A stretch of 64,000 bases of DNA from Sphingobacteriales bacterium (GTDB taxonomy: Bacteria; Bacteroidota; Bacteroidia; Chitinophagales; UBA2359). The notes beneath the pieces are model-generated. The model saw nothing but the letters and a program-made list of their open reading frames with translations. It ran no database searches and had not been told where the DNA came from. The position numbers were made by a program, and so were the translations under genes. The stretch lies in the NCBI GenBank assembly GCA_016718845.1, contig JADKCK010000038.1:1-64000 (forward strand), in the 5' to 3' direction. Shown here piece after piece: positions 19,871 through 29,770 of this stretch; position 1 is the stretch's first letter, and each line of letters begins with the position of its first letter.

Positions 19871-19872
19871 AC

Positions 19873-19903
19873 TTTTGCATGTCCCAAAAAGTAACTATTT
19901 TTG
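19873..19903 (+). promoter_or_regulatory. Promoter of the OmpA-family gene
   Basis: TTTTG at 19873-19877 and TATTTTTG at 19896-19903 are spaced 18 bp apart, matching the Bacteroidota -33/-7 arrangement. This rules out a translation start at 19875 and supports the ATG at 19971. Confidence 0.55.
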
Positions 19904-19970
19904 TGCTTTAAAGTCTAATATTCCAAACAAAAGTAAAAAAAATTTAGATAAACGACAAAATTTTACGCTT

Positions 19971-21937
19971 ATGCAAAGTAAGAAACTCTTGCTTGTAGCC
20001 CTTTGCTTTTTCTTATTTGCTTCATCGGTGCATACCTATGCACAAGACGATGCCGCAAAAGACGAACAAAAGGCTGAAGACAGTGACGAATCGTCAGAAG
20101 GAGAAGAAGTAAAAGGAGCCTATCCTTATCCTGCCTACAACGATGAAGAATATAAAAACTTCGTACCTAAAGGCAGACAAGACCAACAAGACAAATTCAT
20201 GGATCGCAAGTACAATTTCCCGGCTCGCCCACGCGACCGTTGGGAAATTGGTATTGATGTAGGTAGCTTGTTGGTAAGTGGTGACATTAAAACAGGTTTG
20301 GCAGGTAAGGCAACCGATGGTAAGGTTAATTTGGGCTATGGCGCTCATATTCGCAAATCGTTTGGTTATATCTTCTCGATGCGAGCCAACTTTATGATGG
20401 GTACCGCTTATGGACAAAACTGGCAAGGCACGCAAGGCTGGAACCGCAGTATTGACACTAACCACACACCTAATATAGCTTTAGGCGGTGGCGATGCTAA
20501 TTACGAGGCAGTAAGAGCCTTAGATGGTACAACTACCAGACACAGATTACCGACTATGGATACATACCTACTAGTAACAATGATTTGTTGTTTTATAACT
20601 ATAAAACAAACATCCGCGAAGGCGCTGTTTCGGGTATTCTTAGCCTGCACAACATCCGTTTTCACAAACAACAAACTAAAATTAGCTTGTATGGTTTAGC
20701 GGGTATTGGTGGTTTGTGGTATCGTACTATGATGAATCAGTTGGACGAAGATGGAGCAGAATACGATTATGGCACCATCTCACGCAATTATGGTTTGGCT
20801 GCTAATCGTGGAGGTGTATTAGATGAGTTAAACGATTTGCGCGACAACACTTATGAGTCGCAAGCAGAACGCCATTTCGACGACTACTACTTCTTTGGTA
20901 AAGACAGTATCAACCTTTACTCTTTCCGCCCAACTGCTCACGTAGGTGTTGGCGTTGACTTTAAATTGTCGCGCCGCCTTAACTTAGGCTTAGAAACCAA
21001 AGTTACTTACACCAACGACGACTTATTAGACGGACAACGCTGGCAAGAATCGGGTGTGCTAACCCGCGACTACGATACTTACGTATTTACAGGCGCACAC
21101 CTTAACTATAGCTTGGGTGGCAAAAACTCGGTTGAGCCACTTTGGTGGATGAACCCACTTGATTATGCCTACAAAGAGCTAAACGAAGCACCTTGCTGCG
21201 ACGACCTACCCGAAATGCCAGACCTTGCCGACAACGACAAAGATGGCGTGCCTAATGCTTGGGACCAAGAACCAGAATCACGCGAGGGTTGCCCAGTTGA
21301 CACACACGGACGTATGCTTGACAGCGACCGTGATGGTGTATTGGATTGCGACGACAAAGAACCACACACCCGCTACGATGCCATCAAATTGGTGGATAAA
21401 TACGGTGTAGCTCCAAAAATGACTTGCAAAGACCTTGATTTAAATGGCATCTGTGACTGTGTTAAAGGTTGTATTCCACCACCACAACCAATTATAACTC
21501 GTGTTGACCCATGTGATAACGTAGGTCCATTCCCAACTATTTTGTTTGATTTGAACAAATTTTCTATCAAACCAGAGTTTGAGTCGCAATTGGCAGAAGT
21601 AGCACGTATCCTTAATATGTGCCCTAACCTTAAATTATGTGTAACAGGCTATACCGATGTACGTGCAACTAACCCATACAACGATGTGCTTTCGTACAAA
21701 CGTGCTCAAGAGGTTGTTAAAGCCTTAACTAGCAAATATGGTATCAACCCATCGCAATTGGTGTTGCAATACCGTGGCGAGAGCGAAAACGTAGTTTCTG
21801 GTTTAGCAGACACTGGCGGTCGTAAAGGCTTTGATGCCGACCACGCTTTGAACCGTCGCGTTGAGTTCCGCGTATGTCCAAGCGAAATGAACATGTCTAA
21901 ACCTAAAGGACCAAACGCTGGCAAACGCCAACCATAA
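19971..21937 (+). CDS. OmpA-family outer-membrane protein with TSP3-like repeats (one frameshift)
   Basis: Starts MQSKKLLLVALCFFLFASS with a signal peptide ending near AQDD, then an acidic segment, a beta-barrel part (WEIGIDVGSLLVSGDIKTG onward), calcium-binding thrombospondin type 3-like repeats (DLADNDKDGVPNAWDQEP, DSDRDGVLDCDDKEP) and a C-terminal OmpA peptidoglycan-binding domain (ILFDLNKFSIKPEFESQL, VTGYTDVRA, YKRAQEVVKAL, NRRVEFRV). The frame shifts once between about 20505 and 20545; the downstream frame reads NYQTQITDYGYIPTSNNDL. The gene is about 655 codons. It probably anchors the outer membrane to peptidoglycan. A perfect hairpin terminator follows. Confidence 0.85.
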
Positions 21938-21961
21938 TCCTACGGATTTAGATAGCTGAAT

Positions 21962-21998
21962 AAAAAAAACCTCGAAACAATGTTTCGAGGTTTTTTTT
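21962..21998. terminator. Bidirectional terminator after the OmpA-family gene
   Basis: CCTCGAAAC/GTTTCGAGG stem with AAT loop, flanked by A8 and T8, so it works in both directions. Confidence 0.9.
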
Positions 21999-22049
21999 GT
22001 GTGGGGTACTTTTAAATACTCCGATTGTAAGTTAGGTTAAGGTTTGTAT

Positions 22050-22190
22050 TTGGCTTGCTTTGGGGTGCCAGATGCTGTGCAAATAGGGTACGCCAATCAT
22101 CACTCAAAAAAAAGACCAGTAACTTTTCCGTGTTTCGTATTTCGGCTACGCTCAATAAAAACACTCAACATAAACAAGCGGGGGTAAGTG
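22050..22190 (-). repeat. Dispersed GGGGGTG/CACCCCC intergenic repeat, copy 1 (inverted)
   Basis: Contains GCTTTGGGGTGCCAGATGCT, CAAATAGGG and TTTCGTATTTCGGCTACGCT in minus orientation relative to copies at 45936, 51925 and 58645. It therefore holds both halves seen separately in the other copies. No protein is encoded. Confidence 0.75.
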
Positions 22191-22229
22191 CGAGCCTATT
22201 TTGTAGTAGGTTTTGTTTTTATTTTATGG

Positions 22230-23402
22230 CTACTTAGGTGGTACTAAACGGACAGATTGGCACGAGCGTTGGTCGGCAGATAATGACAGACGACGTTTGC
22301 GTATGCCATCGTCAATGCTAAGGGCAACGGTGTTGGTTGGGCGGCTGCCTTCGTTGTTGATGTACAAAATTAGGTAGTTATCGCCATTTGTATCGAGGGT
22401 AATTGGTAATTGTTTTATTTTTTTAGTAAGTAGGTGATTTTGTAGCAGCCAATTGCCGTTAAAATATATTGATATAATATCACCATCTTCTTCGCCATCG
22501 TCCCAAATTTGTAGCGTTATTTCGTTGTCGCTTACTATGGTTTCTTTGCCGCTTAGTATTTTTCTGCCTTCTAATTGCGTGGGTATGGGGCGTACCTGAT
22601 AAGGGGTTGGTATTGGTGGTGATACTACTGCCGTTTGTACAAAGGTTGGCTTAGGTGCTTGATTAACAGCAAAGCTGGTAAAAGCAGGCATTGGTATGGC
22701 AGTCACAGACGCTATAACGGGGGTTTCGGCAATAGGTATAATGGTATCGGGCAGGTAATTTATCCTAAAATAATCTATTTTTATAGCAGCCCCGTTTGAT
22801 ACCCAAAAACCAAATTTATCGCCAAAAAATGGACGGGCAGGCATGGAAGCTACTAAGTTTTTATTAACAAAAAAATACATATCTTTACCTATTTTCCGTA
22901 CTGTCAATCGGTTATAGCCATCGCGGCGGTAAATGTGTTTTGAGTAGGTAGGCGAAATAAGATAATCCCAACCAAACTTAAACTCGCCAACACTAAACAT
23001 AGCATCGGCGCTTACATTAAAATTATGCTCGCAACACAAGCTGCGCCCCCACAGCAAGCCATACTCGGCAAACTCGCCACCCGATGCCAACTTAATTAAG
23101 GCTTCGATTTCAAAATTAGCGCTGTCGTTAATTGCCAATCGTTGGGTATTGTATCTGCCGTAGGTGTCGTAACTTTCGTTGTCTTTTGATTGAAGATAAT
23201 ATACTTCACTCTCTATTTTATGCACCGAGTAGCTACTCTCTACCGTTAAATCCCATTGATTGGCATTGTCTATAAAATCGTCAAAAAAGCTAACTGTTTT
23301 AGCATCGTTGCTAATGGCTTTATAATCTTCGTAACCTTGTGCGGGGTTTTGTGCATTAACAAGGGTTGAGTAAAGAAGAGAAATAAAAAAGAGTTGTTTC
23401 AT
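22230..23402 (-). CDS. Secreted protein with concanavalin-like domain and C-terminal beta-sandwich domain
   Basis: I start at the internal ATG 23402 because MKQLFFISLLYSTLVNAQN is a good signal peptide; the longer frame from 23426 would hide it. Residues about 30-220 look like a LamG/DUF1080-type jelly roll (FFDDFIDNANQWDL, EYGLLWGRSLCCEHNFNVS, YFFVNKNLVASMPARPFFGD). A Pro/Ala/Val-rich linker (about 225-285) leads to a C-terminal domain with LQIWDDGEEDGDIISIYFNG and NYLILYINNEGSRPTNTVAL, a module I have seen repeatedly in secreted Bacteroidota proteins. Such proteins often bind polysaccharide or other surface ligands; the ligand here is unknown. Confidence 0.7.
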   Translation of the reverse strand: MKQLFFISLLYSTLVNAQNPAQGYEDYKAISNDAKTVSFFDDFIDNANQWDLTVESSYSVHKIESEVYYLQSKDNESYDTYGRYNTQRLAINDSANFEIEALIKLASGGEFAEYGLLWGRSLCCEHNFNVSADAMFSVGEFKFGWDYLISPTYSKHIYRRDGYNRLTVRKIGKDMYFFVNKNLVASMPARPFFGDKFGFWVSNGAAIKIDYFRINYLPDTIIPIAETPVIASVTAIPMPAFTSFAVNQAPKPTFVQTAVVSPPIPTPYQVRPIPTQLEGRKILSGKETIVSDNEITLQIWDDGEEDGDIISIYFNGNWLLQNHLLTKKIKQLPITLDTNGDNYLILYINNEGSRPTNTVALSIDDGIRKRRLSLSADQRSCQSVRLVPPK

Positions 23403-24033
23403 AACAAAAAGAGATAATGTAGGCAAGCTATAGCAATTTTGTTGCCAAACTTTTGTGGTTCTTTACTTTTGTTGTGGACTGACAATGATGCTTTCCTATT
23501 GAGCGCGGCTGTTGTATTATTTTAGTATTCACCACATTTGTTTTTTTCTTACAAAAAGTAACCAAAAATCAAGGCTGTATAAATGGCAACTCCGCTAAAA
23601 GATATAAACTTGCACGCCAAACGGTTTGTCCGTCAGTTATCGGGGGCGGCCAAACAGTATCTTTCTTAACGCTCATTTAGCCCCAATAAATTTCTTAACG
23701 CCAATCCATAATGCCGATCCCGAAGAAACCAAATACAACTAGGTGTGAAAATGCAAAATACCCAAATCACAACAAAAGCACAAGAGCCACTTTTGTTGGG
23801 TAAATTTATGCCCAATTGTAAATTAATTGTAGTATCTTTGCAGACTATAATCCCACAAAATTGTCACTACTATCTGTTGTTACTTGATTAACACTTACTC
23901 CCTCCAAAAAACACAATAAGGTTGTGTAGTAATTGGTAGGTTGGGCAAAAATTATGCTAAAAAGACAAAGACATTAAGTTTAGATAAACAGCAAAAAAGT
24001 GAAGTTATTTCAAACTAATTAAAAGTTTTTTAT
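23403..24033. other. Intergenic stretch
   Basis: About 630 bp between divergent genes. I see a good -7 element at 23833-23840 and no supported gene. Confidence 0.5.
23833..23840 (+). promoter_or_regulatory. Bacteroidota -7 promoter element
   Basis: TATCTTTG, about 195 bp upstream of the membrane protein gene at 24034. Confidence 0.45.
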
Positions 24034-24444
24034 ATGATAAAAATAATAAATAAAATAATATCAAACCCAAAGAAAGTTTTTCTTTTGGACGGTATTGGCG
24101 CATTTTTGAGTGCTTTTTTATTAGGATTTATTATTGCTAGGTATCATGATATTTTTGGAATACCGCAAACTATACTTTACTTTTTGTCTGCTGTGGCTTT
24201 CATTTACATGGTATACTCACTATGTTGTTATTACTTTGTTTCTGGTAAATGGCAAGCATATTTAAGGGTAGTTATAATTGCTAATATTTTATATTGTTGC
24301 CTTACAACAGCAGTTGTGTTTTATTTTAGGCATTTGTTAACGGTATTGGGGCTAATCTATTTTATTAATGAGATTATCATTTTAATACTTTTAATATCCA
24401 TAGAGATAAAAACTATAAAAAAAATAAGCCTGCCAAATTATTAA
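24034..24444 (+). CDS. Small four-helix integral membrane protein, unknown function
   Basis: 136 residues with four predicted membrane segments (about 17-37, 46-68, 77-98 and 102-124) and positively charged ends (KIINKIISNPKK at the N-terminus, KTIKK at the C-terminus), placing both ends in the cytoplasm. I do not recognise the family. Codon use is more AT-rich than in neighbouring genes, which could mean recent acquisition but is also common for small membrane proteins. Confidence 0.65.
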   Translation: MIKIINKIISNPKKVFLLDGIGAFLSAFLLGFIIARYHDIFGIPQTILYFLSAVAFIYMVYSLCCYYFVSGKWQAYLRVVIIANILYCCLTTAVVFYFRHLLTVLGLIYFINEIIILILLISIEIKTIKKISLPNY

Positions 24445-24548
24445 AATACACTACATAAGATAAGTTAAGCCTACAAAAGCAAACATAGCTAAGATATAGT
24501 ATCATCATCTAAACAAACAAATTTAATCACCAAAAAACAACTATTTTT

Positions 24549-25442
24549 ATGCAATCATTCGCTCTGTTATTAATAGGTGCGTTGTTGTGTGTTGTGCTAG
24601 CTTGTCAGCCTGCAAACAATCAACAAACAACTATACCATCACCCACCGACACTTTAGCGGCAACACAAGGCAATGATGATGTTGTGTTGGCATACGAAGG
24701 GTTTTTGCAAACGCTTTCTATTACCGAATACAGCTCGGTTGGCAAGGCAGCTCAACAACTAAGCAACTTGCCCAACAATACCCCCGCCTTGAAGTTTGAT
24801 GTGGCGTATAGTCGTTTTTTGGCATTTAGAGATACTGCCATTATTAAAATAAGGTTGAAAGAATTAGAAGATACCGATTTTTCGCCCAAGAGCAAACGCC
24901 CCGCCGACCAAAAACTAATTGCCGACCTAAATGCCAACTTTTTAGCCGTTGATTACAGCGAAGGAATGGCATTTTTGATACCCAATTTGCCCGCCGATGT
25001 GCAAAAATGGGGCAATAGAATGACCCCTATCATGCAATCGTACATCACACAATCGGGTAAAGAGCTAGGCGAAGGATACTACCTAGACGATGGAGCATTG
25101 ACCATTTCGGCTGCCGATGTGCTACAACGCGCCCTATGGTGGGAAAAATTTAATACCCAAAATAACGCATTTATGTTTGCCAAACCAGCAAAAAACAAAG
25201 AAATTGATTATTTGCTAACAGCCATGGTTGGAGCAAACAACACCCCCGCTTTTGATTACGAAACACATAAACTAAGCCCCGAATACAAAAAAGCCTACGA
25301 ACTATTTACCCAAACCTTTGGTGATAGCCAAATAGCCAAAACCATAAAAAACTATTACGACGTGCTGCAAAAAACAGGTTTTAAAGAATCTGCCGAAAGC
25401 CAAAAAATATTTAAAGATGAGGTGGCAAAACTACAACAATAA
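24549..25442 (+). CDS. Lipoprotein of unknown function
   Basis: MQSFALLLIGALLCVVLAC is a lipoprotein signal peptide with lipobox VLAC. The mature part is mostly alpha-helical, with a low-complexity Thr/Pro/Gln start, then helical segments (VLAYEGFLQTLSITEYSSV, DVAYSRFLAFRDTAIIK) and a C-terminal helical bundle. No catalytic motif or known domain is evident. Followed by a strong terminator, so it is the last gene of its transcript. Confidence 0.7.
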   Translation: MQSFALLLIGALLCVVLACQPANNQQTTIPSPTDTLAATQGNDDVVLAYEGFLQTLSITEYSSVGKAAQQLSNLPNNTPALKFDVAYSRFLAFRDTAIIKIRLKELEDTDFSPKSKRPADQKLIADLNANFLAVDYSEGMAFLIPNLPADVQKWGNRMTPIMQSYITQSGKELGEGYYLDDGALTISAADVLQRALWWEKFNTQNNAFMFAKPAKNKEIDYLLTAMVGANNTPAFDYETHKLSPEYKKAYELFTQTFGDSQIAKTIKNYYDVLQKTGFKESAESQKIFKDEVAKLQQ

Positions 25443-25456
25443 ACGTTAGTAGCCTA

Positions 25457-25503
25457 AAAATGGCGGACAAAAGTTTTAAAACCTTTGTCCGCCATTTTTT
25501 TTA
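25457..25503 (+). terminator. Intrinsic terminator
   Basis: AAAAATGGCGGACAAAAG/CTTTGTCCGCCATTTTT stem with a 9-nt loop and long T-run. Confidence 0.9.
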
Positions 25504-25526
25504 TGCCAAATAAAGACAAAAAACCG

Positions 25527-25534
25527 TATCTTTG
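25527..25534 (+). promoter_or_regulatory. Bacteroidota -7 promoter element
   Basis: TATCTTTG about 95 bp upstream of the ATG at 25629 and just after the preceding terminator. Confidence 0.55.
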
Positions 25535-25628
25535 TGCTTCGGTTGGCATATTTTAGTAAATGCCTGCCTACATAACCAATCTTTTATTTACCCCATCGAC
25601 ATCCTATAACTAACAAAATCGTACAATT

Positions 25629-26591
25629 ATGCTTATAGCCAATCCAATATACGATGTAGTATTTAAATATTTGTTAGAAGATTTAGACATAGCCAAAGGC
25701 TTTTTGTCCGAGCTATTGAACCTAACCATAGAAAGTTTAAGCATAGAACCACAAGAAGTAATAGTGCCCAAAGAAAATTACGGTTTTACCGTATTGCGTC
25801 TCGATTTTAAAGCCATTATACGCACCCCCGAAGGAACAAAAAAAATACTAATAGAGCTACAAAAAGGTAAATATGCCACCGATATCCTGCGATTTAGGCG
25901 CTATTTGGGCAGCAATTACCAAAAATCTGATGGCGAGTCGAAAGAAATTTTGCCCATTATTACCATTTATTTTTTAGGCTTTCCGTTAGAAGAAAACATA
26001 TTGAGCAGCGTAATAAAAATTAATCGCAACTGCACCGACGGCATCACCCACCAACCAATTACACAAAAAAGCTGGTTTATAGAATGTTTAACACACGATA
26101 GCATTATTGTGCAAGTAACCCGTTTGAGCGAAAACATCCAAAGCCGTTTGGAACAGTTGTTGTCGGTATTTAGACAACATTACTACGAAAAAGGAAATAA
26201 AAAAGCGTTGCTTTATCAAACAACACCAATAGACAAACTACAAATACGCATGTTACGCCGTTTACAAATGGCATACGCCTCGGAAGAAGTACAAGAACAA
26301 ATGCAAATAGAAGACGAAATTGGTGAATTTGTACAAGATACCGCCCGACAAATAGAAAAACTAAAAGCAGATGCTGAAAAACTAACAACAGACATTGAGC
26401 AAGCAAAAGCAGATGCCGAAAAACAAAAGCAGATGCCAAAAGCAGATGCCGAAAACGCAAAAGCAGATGCCGAAAACGCAAAAGCAGATGCCGAAAACGC
26501 AAAAGCAGATGCAAAAAAAGCCGCCGAAGCATTAGCCGAAAAAGATCGTTTAATAGCCGACCTATTAAAAAAATTGCAAAATAACGACTAA
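25629..26591 (+). CDS. PD-(D/E)XK nuclease family transposase-like protein (Rpn/PDDEXK_2)
   Basis: Residues 1-215 match the Rpn/PDDEXK_2 family: the start MLIANPIYDVVFKYLLEDLD, then FTVLRLDFKAIIRTPEGTK and ILIELQKGKYATDILRFRRY carry the D...ExQ catalytic core, followed by GNKKALLYQTTPIDK. Rpn proteins are DNA endonucleases that stimulate recombination; many are domesticated solitary genes, as seems the case here with no terminal repeats. The C-terminal 80 residues form a coiled coil of KADAENA heptads encoded by perfect 21-bp DNA repeats, so the length of the coil can change by slippage. Two PD-(D/E)XK-type proteins occur in this window (see 32740). Confidence 0.85.
   Translation: MLIANPIYDVVFKYLLEDLDIAKGFLSELLNLTIESLSIEPQEVIVPKENYGFTVLRLDFKAIIRTPEGTKKILIELQKGKYATDILRFRRYLGSNYQKSDGESKEILPIITIYFLGFPLEENILSSVIKINRNCTDGITHQPITQKSWFIECLTHDSIIVQVTRLSENIQSRLEQLLSVFRQHYYEKGNKKALLYQTTPIDKLQIRMLRRLQMAYASEEVQEQMQIEDEIGEFVQDTARQIEKLKADAEKLTTDIEQAKADAEKQKQMPKADAENAKADAENAKADAENAKADAKKAAEALAEKDRLIADLLKKLQNND
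26438..26521 (+). repeat. 21-bp coding microsatellite (heptad coiled coil)
   Basis: Three exact 21-bp units at 26438, 26459 and 26480 and a variant fourth at 26501, each coding KADAENA. Related imperfect units extend upstream to about 26365. The units are candidates for slippage-driven length variation without frameshift. Confidence 0.85.
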
Positions 26592-26620
26592 TAGTTATAG
26601 TTTAAAAAATTTCACTAAAA

Positions 26621-28073
26621 ATGTACGATAAGTATCAAATAGTAATAGGGCTTGAAATACATGCCCAATTAAGCACCCAAAGCAAAATATTTGCCCCCGA
26701 CTCAACAGCATTTGGCGCATCGCCCAATACACAAGTTAGCTACATTACCTTAGCACACCCTGGCACACTGCCTGTCATCAACCAAAAAGTAGTTAACTTT
26801 GCCATACGCATGGGCTTGGCTACACATGGCACTATTACCCGATATAACCGATTTTCGCGCAAAAACTACTTTTACCCCGACCTGCCCAAAGGCTACCAAA
26901 TTACCCAGTTCGACACACCTATATCAATGGGCGGATATGTGAACATAAAATCGGAAGGCAATGAACGTAGCATAAAACTACACCACATACACCTCGAAGA
27001 AGATGCAGGTAAAAGTATCCACGACCAAAACGACCGCTATACCCAAATAGACCTTAACCGAGCCGGCACCCCACTTATCGAAATTGTAAGCGAACCCGAC
27101 ATGCACACCCCCGACGAAGCCTACCAGTTTTTGACCGAAGTGCGAAAATTAGTCCAATTTTTAGGCATCTGCGACGGAAACATGGAAGAAGGCAGCCTGC
27201 GGTGCGATGCCAATGTATCGGTGCGCCTAAACGGAGATACCAAGTTAGGACAACGAACCGAAACCAAAAATATGAACTCGATACGAGCCGTAAAACGTGC
27301 CATCGAGTACGAAGCCAAACGCCAAATAAACATTATAGAAGCCGGCGGAACCATACAACAAGAAACACGCGGATTTGACCCCGACACAGGAACCACCTTC
27401 TCGCAACGAGGCAAAGAAATGGCACACGATTACCGCTATTTCCCCGAACCCGACCTGCCACCCGTAATACTAACCGATGCCGACCTTGAACAAATAAACG
27501 CCCAAATGCCCACTCTGCCCGAAGAACTATTTAACAAAGTACAAAAAACTAGGACTATCAGAGTACGATGCAAACCTGCTAACCGAAACCCAAGCCACTG
27601 CCAATTATTTCGACCAAACCATACAACACACCCAACATTATAAAGCCGCAGCCAATTGGCTAAACGGCACTGTCAAATCGTATCTAAACGAATACAATAC
27701 TACAATAAGCAACTTTGGTATACAACCACCCCAATTAGCCGAGTTACTCAACCTTGTTCAGGCAAACAAAGTTACACACACCGCAGCCGTACAATACCTC
27801 TTTCCGGCAATGCTCAACACACCATATAATAGTGTACACGAACTTGCCCAATCGCTGCACATTATTACCCAAATAGACGACAACCTAACCGACCAACTTA
27901 TCGACGACGTATTGGCAAAATACCCCGACAAAGTAAAAGAATACCTATATCAAGGCAAAAAAGGCGTAACAGGCTTGTTTATGGGCGAAATTATGCGCAA
28001 CTCAAAAGGTAAACTAGACGCACAAACACTAACCAAACGATTAACCGAAAAGTTAATAAACCTTAAAAAATAA
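26621..28073 (+). CDS. gatB: Aspartyl/glutamyl-tRNA amidotransferase subunit B (one homopolymer frameshift)
   Basis: GatB is part of the GatCAB amidotransferase, which converts misacylated Glu-tRNA(Gln) or Asp-tRNA(Asn) to the amide form. The N-terminal piece (26621-27643) holds the catalytic domain: IGLEIHAQLSTQSKIF, RKNYFYPDLPKGYQITQFD, HLEEDAGKS, EIVSEPDM, EEGSLRCDANVSVR and HDYRYFPEPDLPP. The frame breaks at a run of six A near 27541-27547. The next frame continues LGLSEYDANLLTETQATANYF and then the C-terminal tRNA-binding helical domain (VTGLFMGEIMRNSKGKLD). The reconstructed length, about 484 residues, is normal. The single homopolymer break makes a sequence error the best explanation. 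Confidence 0.9.
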
Positions 28074-28174
28074 ACTTTTTAGCGTTTAATCCGTCTAACC
28101 AAAATGTGGTGTTTTTTAGCAAAAACAAAAAACATCAAAACCACAAATACCTATCCTGTCGTTTTTGTAATTTC

Positions 28175-28257
28175 ATAAAATACATTTTGCTTCGCGCAGT
28201 TCCATATTCGGTGCTTATTGCACCTTTTGTCTGCCCGCAAATCAACAAGTTTGCGCC
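28175..28257 (+). repeat. 82-bp dispersed intergenic repeat, copy 1
   Basis: Matches 43148-43229 in reverse orientation over about 82 bp, including TTCGCGCAGTTCCATATTCG and GTGCTTATTGCACC, which is a small hairpin. It lies in the 28074-28399 gap, where an 81-codon frame (28106-28351) is open but not convincing. Confidence 0.75.
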
Positions 28258-28399
28258 CACCAAACAAGCTTTACCACAAAACAGCAAAACACCACTCTAC
28301 CCAAAGCCACTCCCCTACCCTATTATCTATCATTTATTATCCGAAAACTAAAAACCTAATATTAGGCATTTAGAATAAAAAAATAAAATTATCCATATC

Positions 28400-29425
28400 A
28401 TGACATTTCGACCTTTATTCGCCTTGTTGCTCTTTGCTTTTTTGTGTTTTGGCAGCACATCGCTTTTTGCTGCCCCCAGCTACACCATAAAAGCAAAAAT
28501 AACCAATGCCCCTGCTAACACCGCCTTTTATGTAATTGGTTTAGACGGCAGCCAAAGCACCCCACTCGACACCCTAGTAACCAACGACAAAGGCATTGCC
28601 GAAGCCAAAGGAAACGTACCCGCTATGGGTTTGGCAGTAATACGCAACGGCAACAACCAAATATTGTTTGTCATCGAAAATAAAACCATTAACTTTGAAT
28701 TTGATTTTAATAACTGGATGACCTACAACATCAGTGGCTCAAAATCGTCGGAGCAACTAACCCAAATGATAAAAGGCGTGCGCAGCAAACCCACACAAGC
28801 CGAGCAAGCAACTTACCTAAATGCCTATGCCGACACCTGCAAAAACCCATTTGTTGCCTACGTAGCCGTATCTAACACCCCCATCGACCAATATTACACC
28901 ACCTACGAAAAGGTTATTAAACTACTCGAACAAAAAATACCCCAAAGCCGTTTTACCGCCGAGCTAAAATCAACCGTATTACGAACCATGGCTGCCGCAA
29001 ATACCGCCATTGGCAAAGTACCACCCGACCTAAAACTCAGCTCGCCCGATGGCAAAACCTACTCCTTGTCCGACTTGCGCGGCAAAGTAGTACTACTCGA
29101 CTTTTGGGCATCGTGGTGCGGACCCTGCCGCAAAGAAAACCCCGTAGTAGTAGCTGCCTATAACGCTTACAAAGCCAAAGGATTTGAAATATACAGTGTA
29201 TCGCTCGATAAATCGGTAGAACCTTGGAAAGCAGCTATCGAAAAAGACCAACTAAGCTGGCAATACCACGTAAGCGACCTTGGCGGATGGAACTCGCAAG
29301 CTGCCGCCGCTTATGCAGTAGGCTCTATCCCACAAAACTTTTTGTTGGATAAAGATGGCAAAATCATCGCCAAAAACCTACGCGGCGAAGCCCTAGAAGC
29401 AAAATTAGCCGAAGTTATGAAATAA
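28400..29425 (+). CDS. TlpA-like thioredoxin with N-terminal DUF4369-like domain
   Basis: 341 residues. A signal peptide (LFALLLFAFLCFGSTSLFA) leads to an N-terminal DUF4369-like beta domain (YTIKAKITNAPANTAFYVIG), a helical linker and a C-terminal TlpA/ResA-type thioredoxin domain from about residue 205 (VPPDLKLSSPDGKTYSLSDL, then FWASWCGPCRKENP with the redox-active CGPC). Such proteins act in the periplasm or at the outer membrane as disulfide reductases. A paralog follows at 29771, a tandem duplication with about 55-60 percent visible similarity in the thioredoxin half. Confidence 0.85.
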   Translation: MTFRPLFALLLFAFLCFGSTSLFAAPSYTIKAKITNAPANTAFYVIGLDGSQSTPLDTLVTNDKGIAEAKGNVPAMGLAVIRNGNNQILFVIENKTINFEFDFNNWMTYNISGSKSSEQLTQMIKGVRSKPTQAEQATYLNAYADTCKNPFVAYVAVSNTPIDQYYTTYEKVIKLLEQKIPQSRFTAELKSTVLRTMAAANTAIGKVPPDLKLSSPDGKTYSLSDLRGKVVLLDFWASWCGPCRKENPVVVAAYNAYKAKGFEIYSVSLDKSVEPWKAAIEKDQLSWQYHVSDLGGWNSQAAAAYAVGSIPQNFLLDKDGKIIAKNLRGEALEAKLAEVMK

Positions 29426-29444
29426 ATAAACAGATTTATTTAAA

Positions 29445-29491
29445 CAAAAAACATATCAAGTTAGCTTCTTCGAAGTTATGCTCGATATGTT
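29445..29491 (+). terminator. Likely terminator of the first TlpA-like gene
   Basis: AAAACATATC/GATATGTTTT outer stem enclosing an inner CTTCTTCGAAG-type palindrome, followed by a T-run. Confidence 0.6.
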
Positions 29492-29689
29492 TTTTTTTAT
29501 CACAAATACTCACCAAATCTACTTCTAATTAATGCATCTAAAAAAATTAATAAAAAAATAAGCATATTGTATTTAACTAAAAGTTCAATAAAAGGTATTT
29601 TTATATTTTTATCACATTAATTCTCAAAACAATCATCCACAAAATTAACAAAAAACAGTAAACTGTAAATAAATCTCGAACAATGTTTG

Positions 29690-29697
29690 TATCTTTG
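29690..29697 (+). promoter_or_regulatory. Bacteroidota -7 promoter element of the second TlpA-like gene
   Basis: TATCTTTG, 74 bp upstream of the ATG at 29771. The paralogs are therefore likely transcribed separately. Confidence 0.6.
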
Positions 29698-29770
29698 CAC
29701 CCAAATTGAGGCATTCACTCAAATGCGCATAAACAAACAATAACACACCATACAACACATCTCTATTACT

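Noticed and set aside
23440..23760. Possible remnant gene between the secreted protein and the membrane protein
   Set aside because: Short conserved-looking phrases but no frame of useful length on either strand.
28106..28351. 81-codon open frame
   Set aside because: Runs through the 82-bp dispersed repeat, which recurs in inverted orientation elsewhere, and the encoded sequence has no gene-like features.
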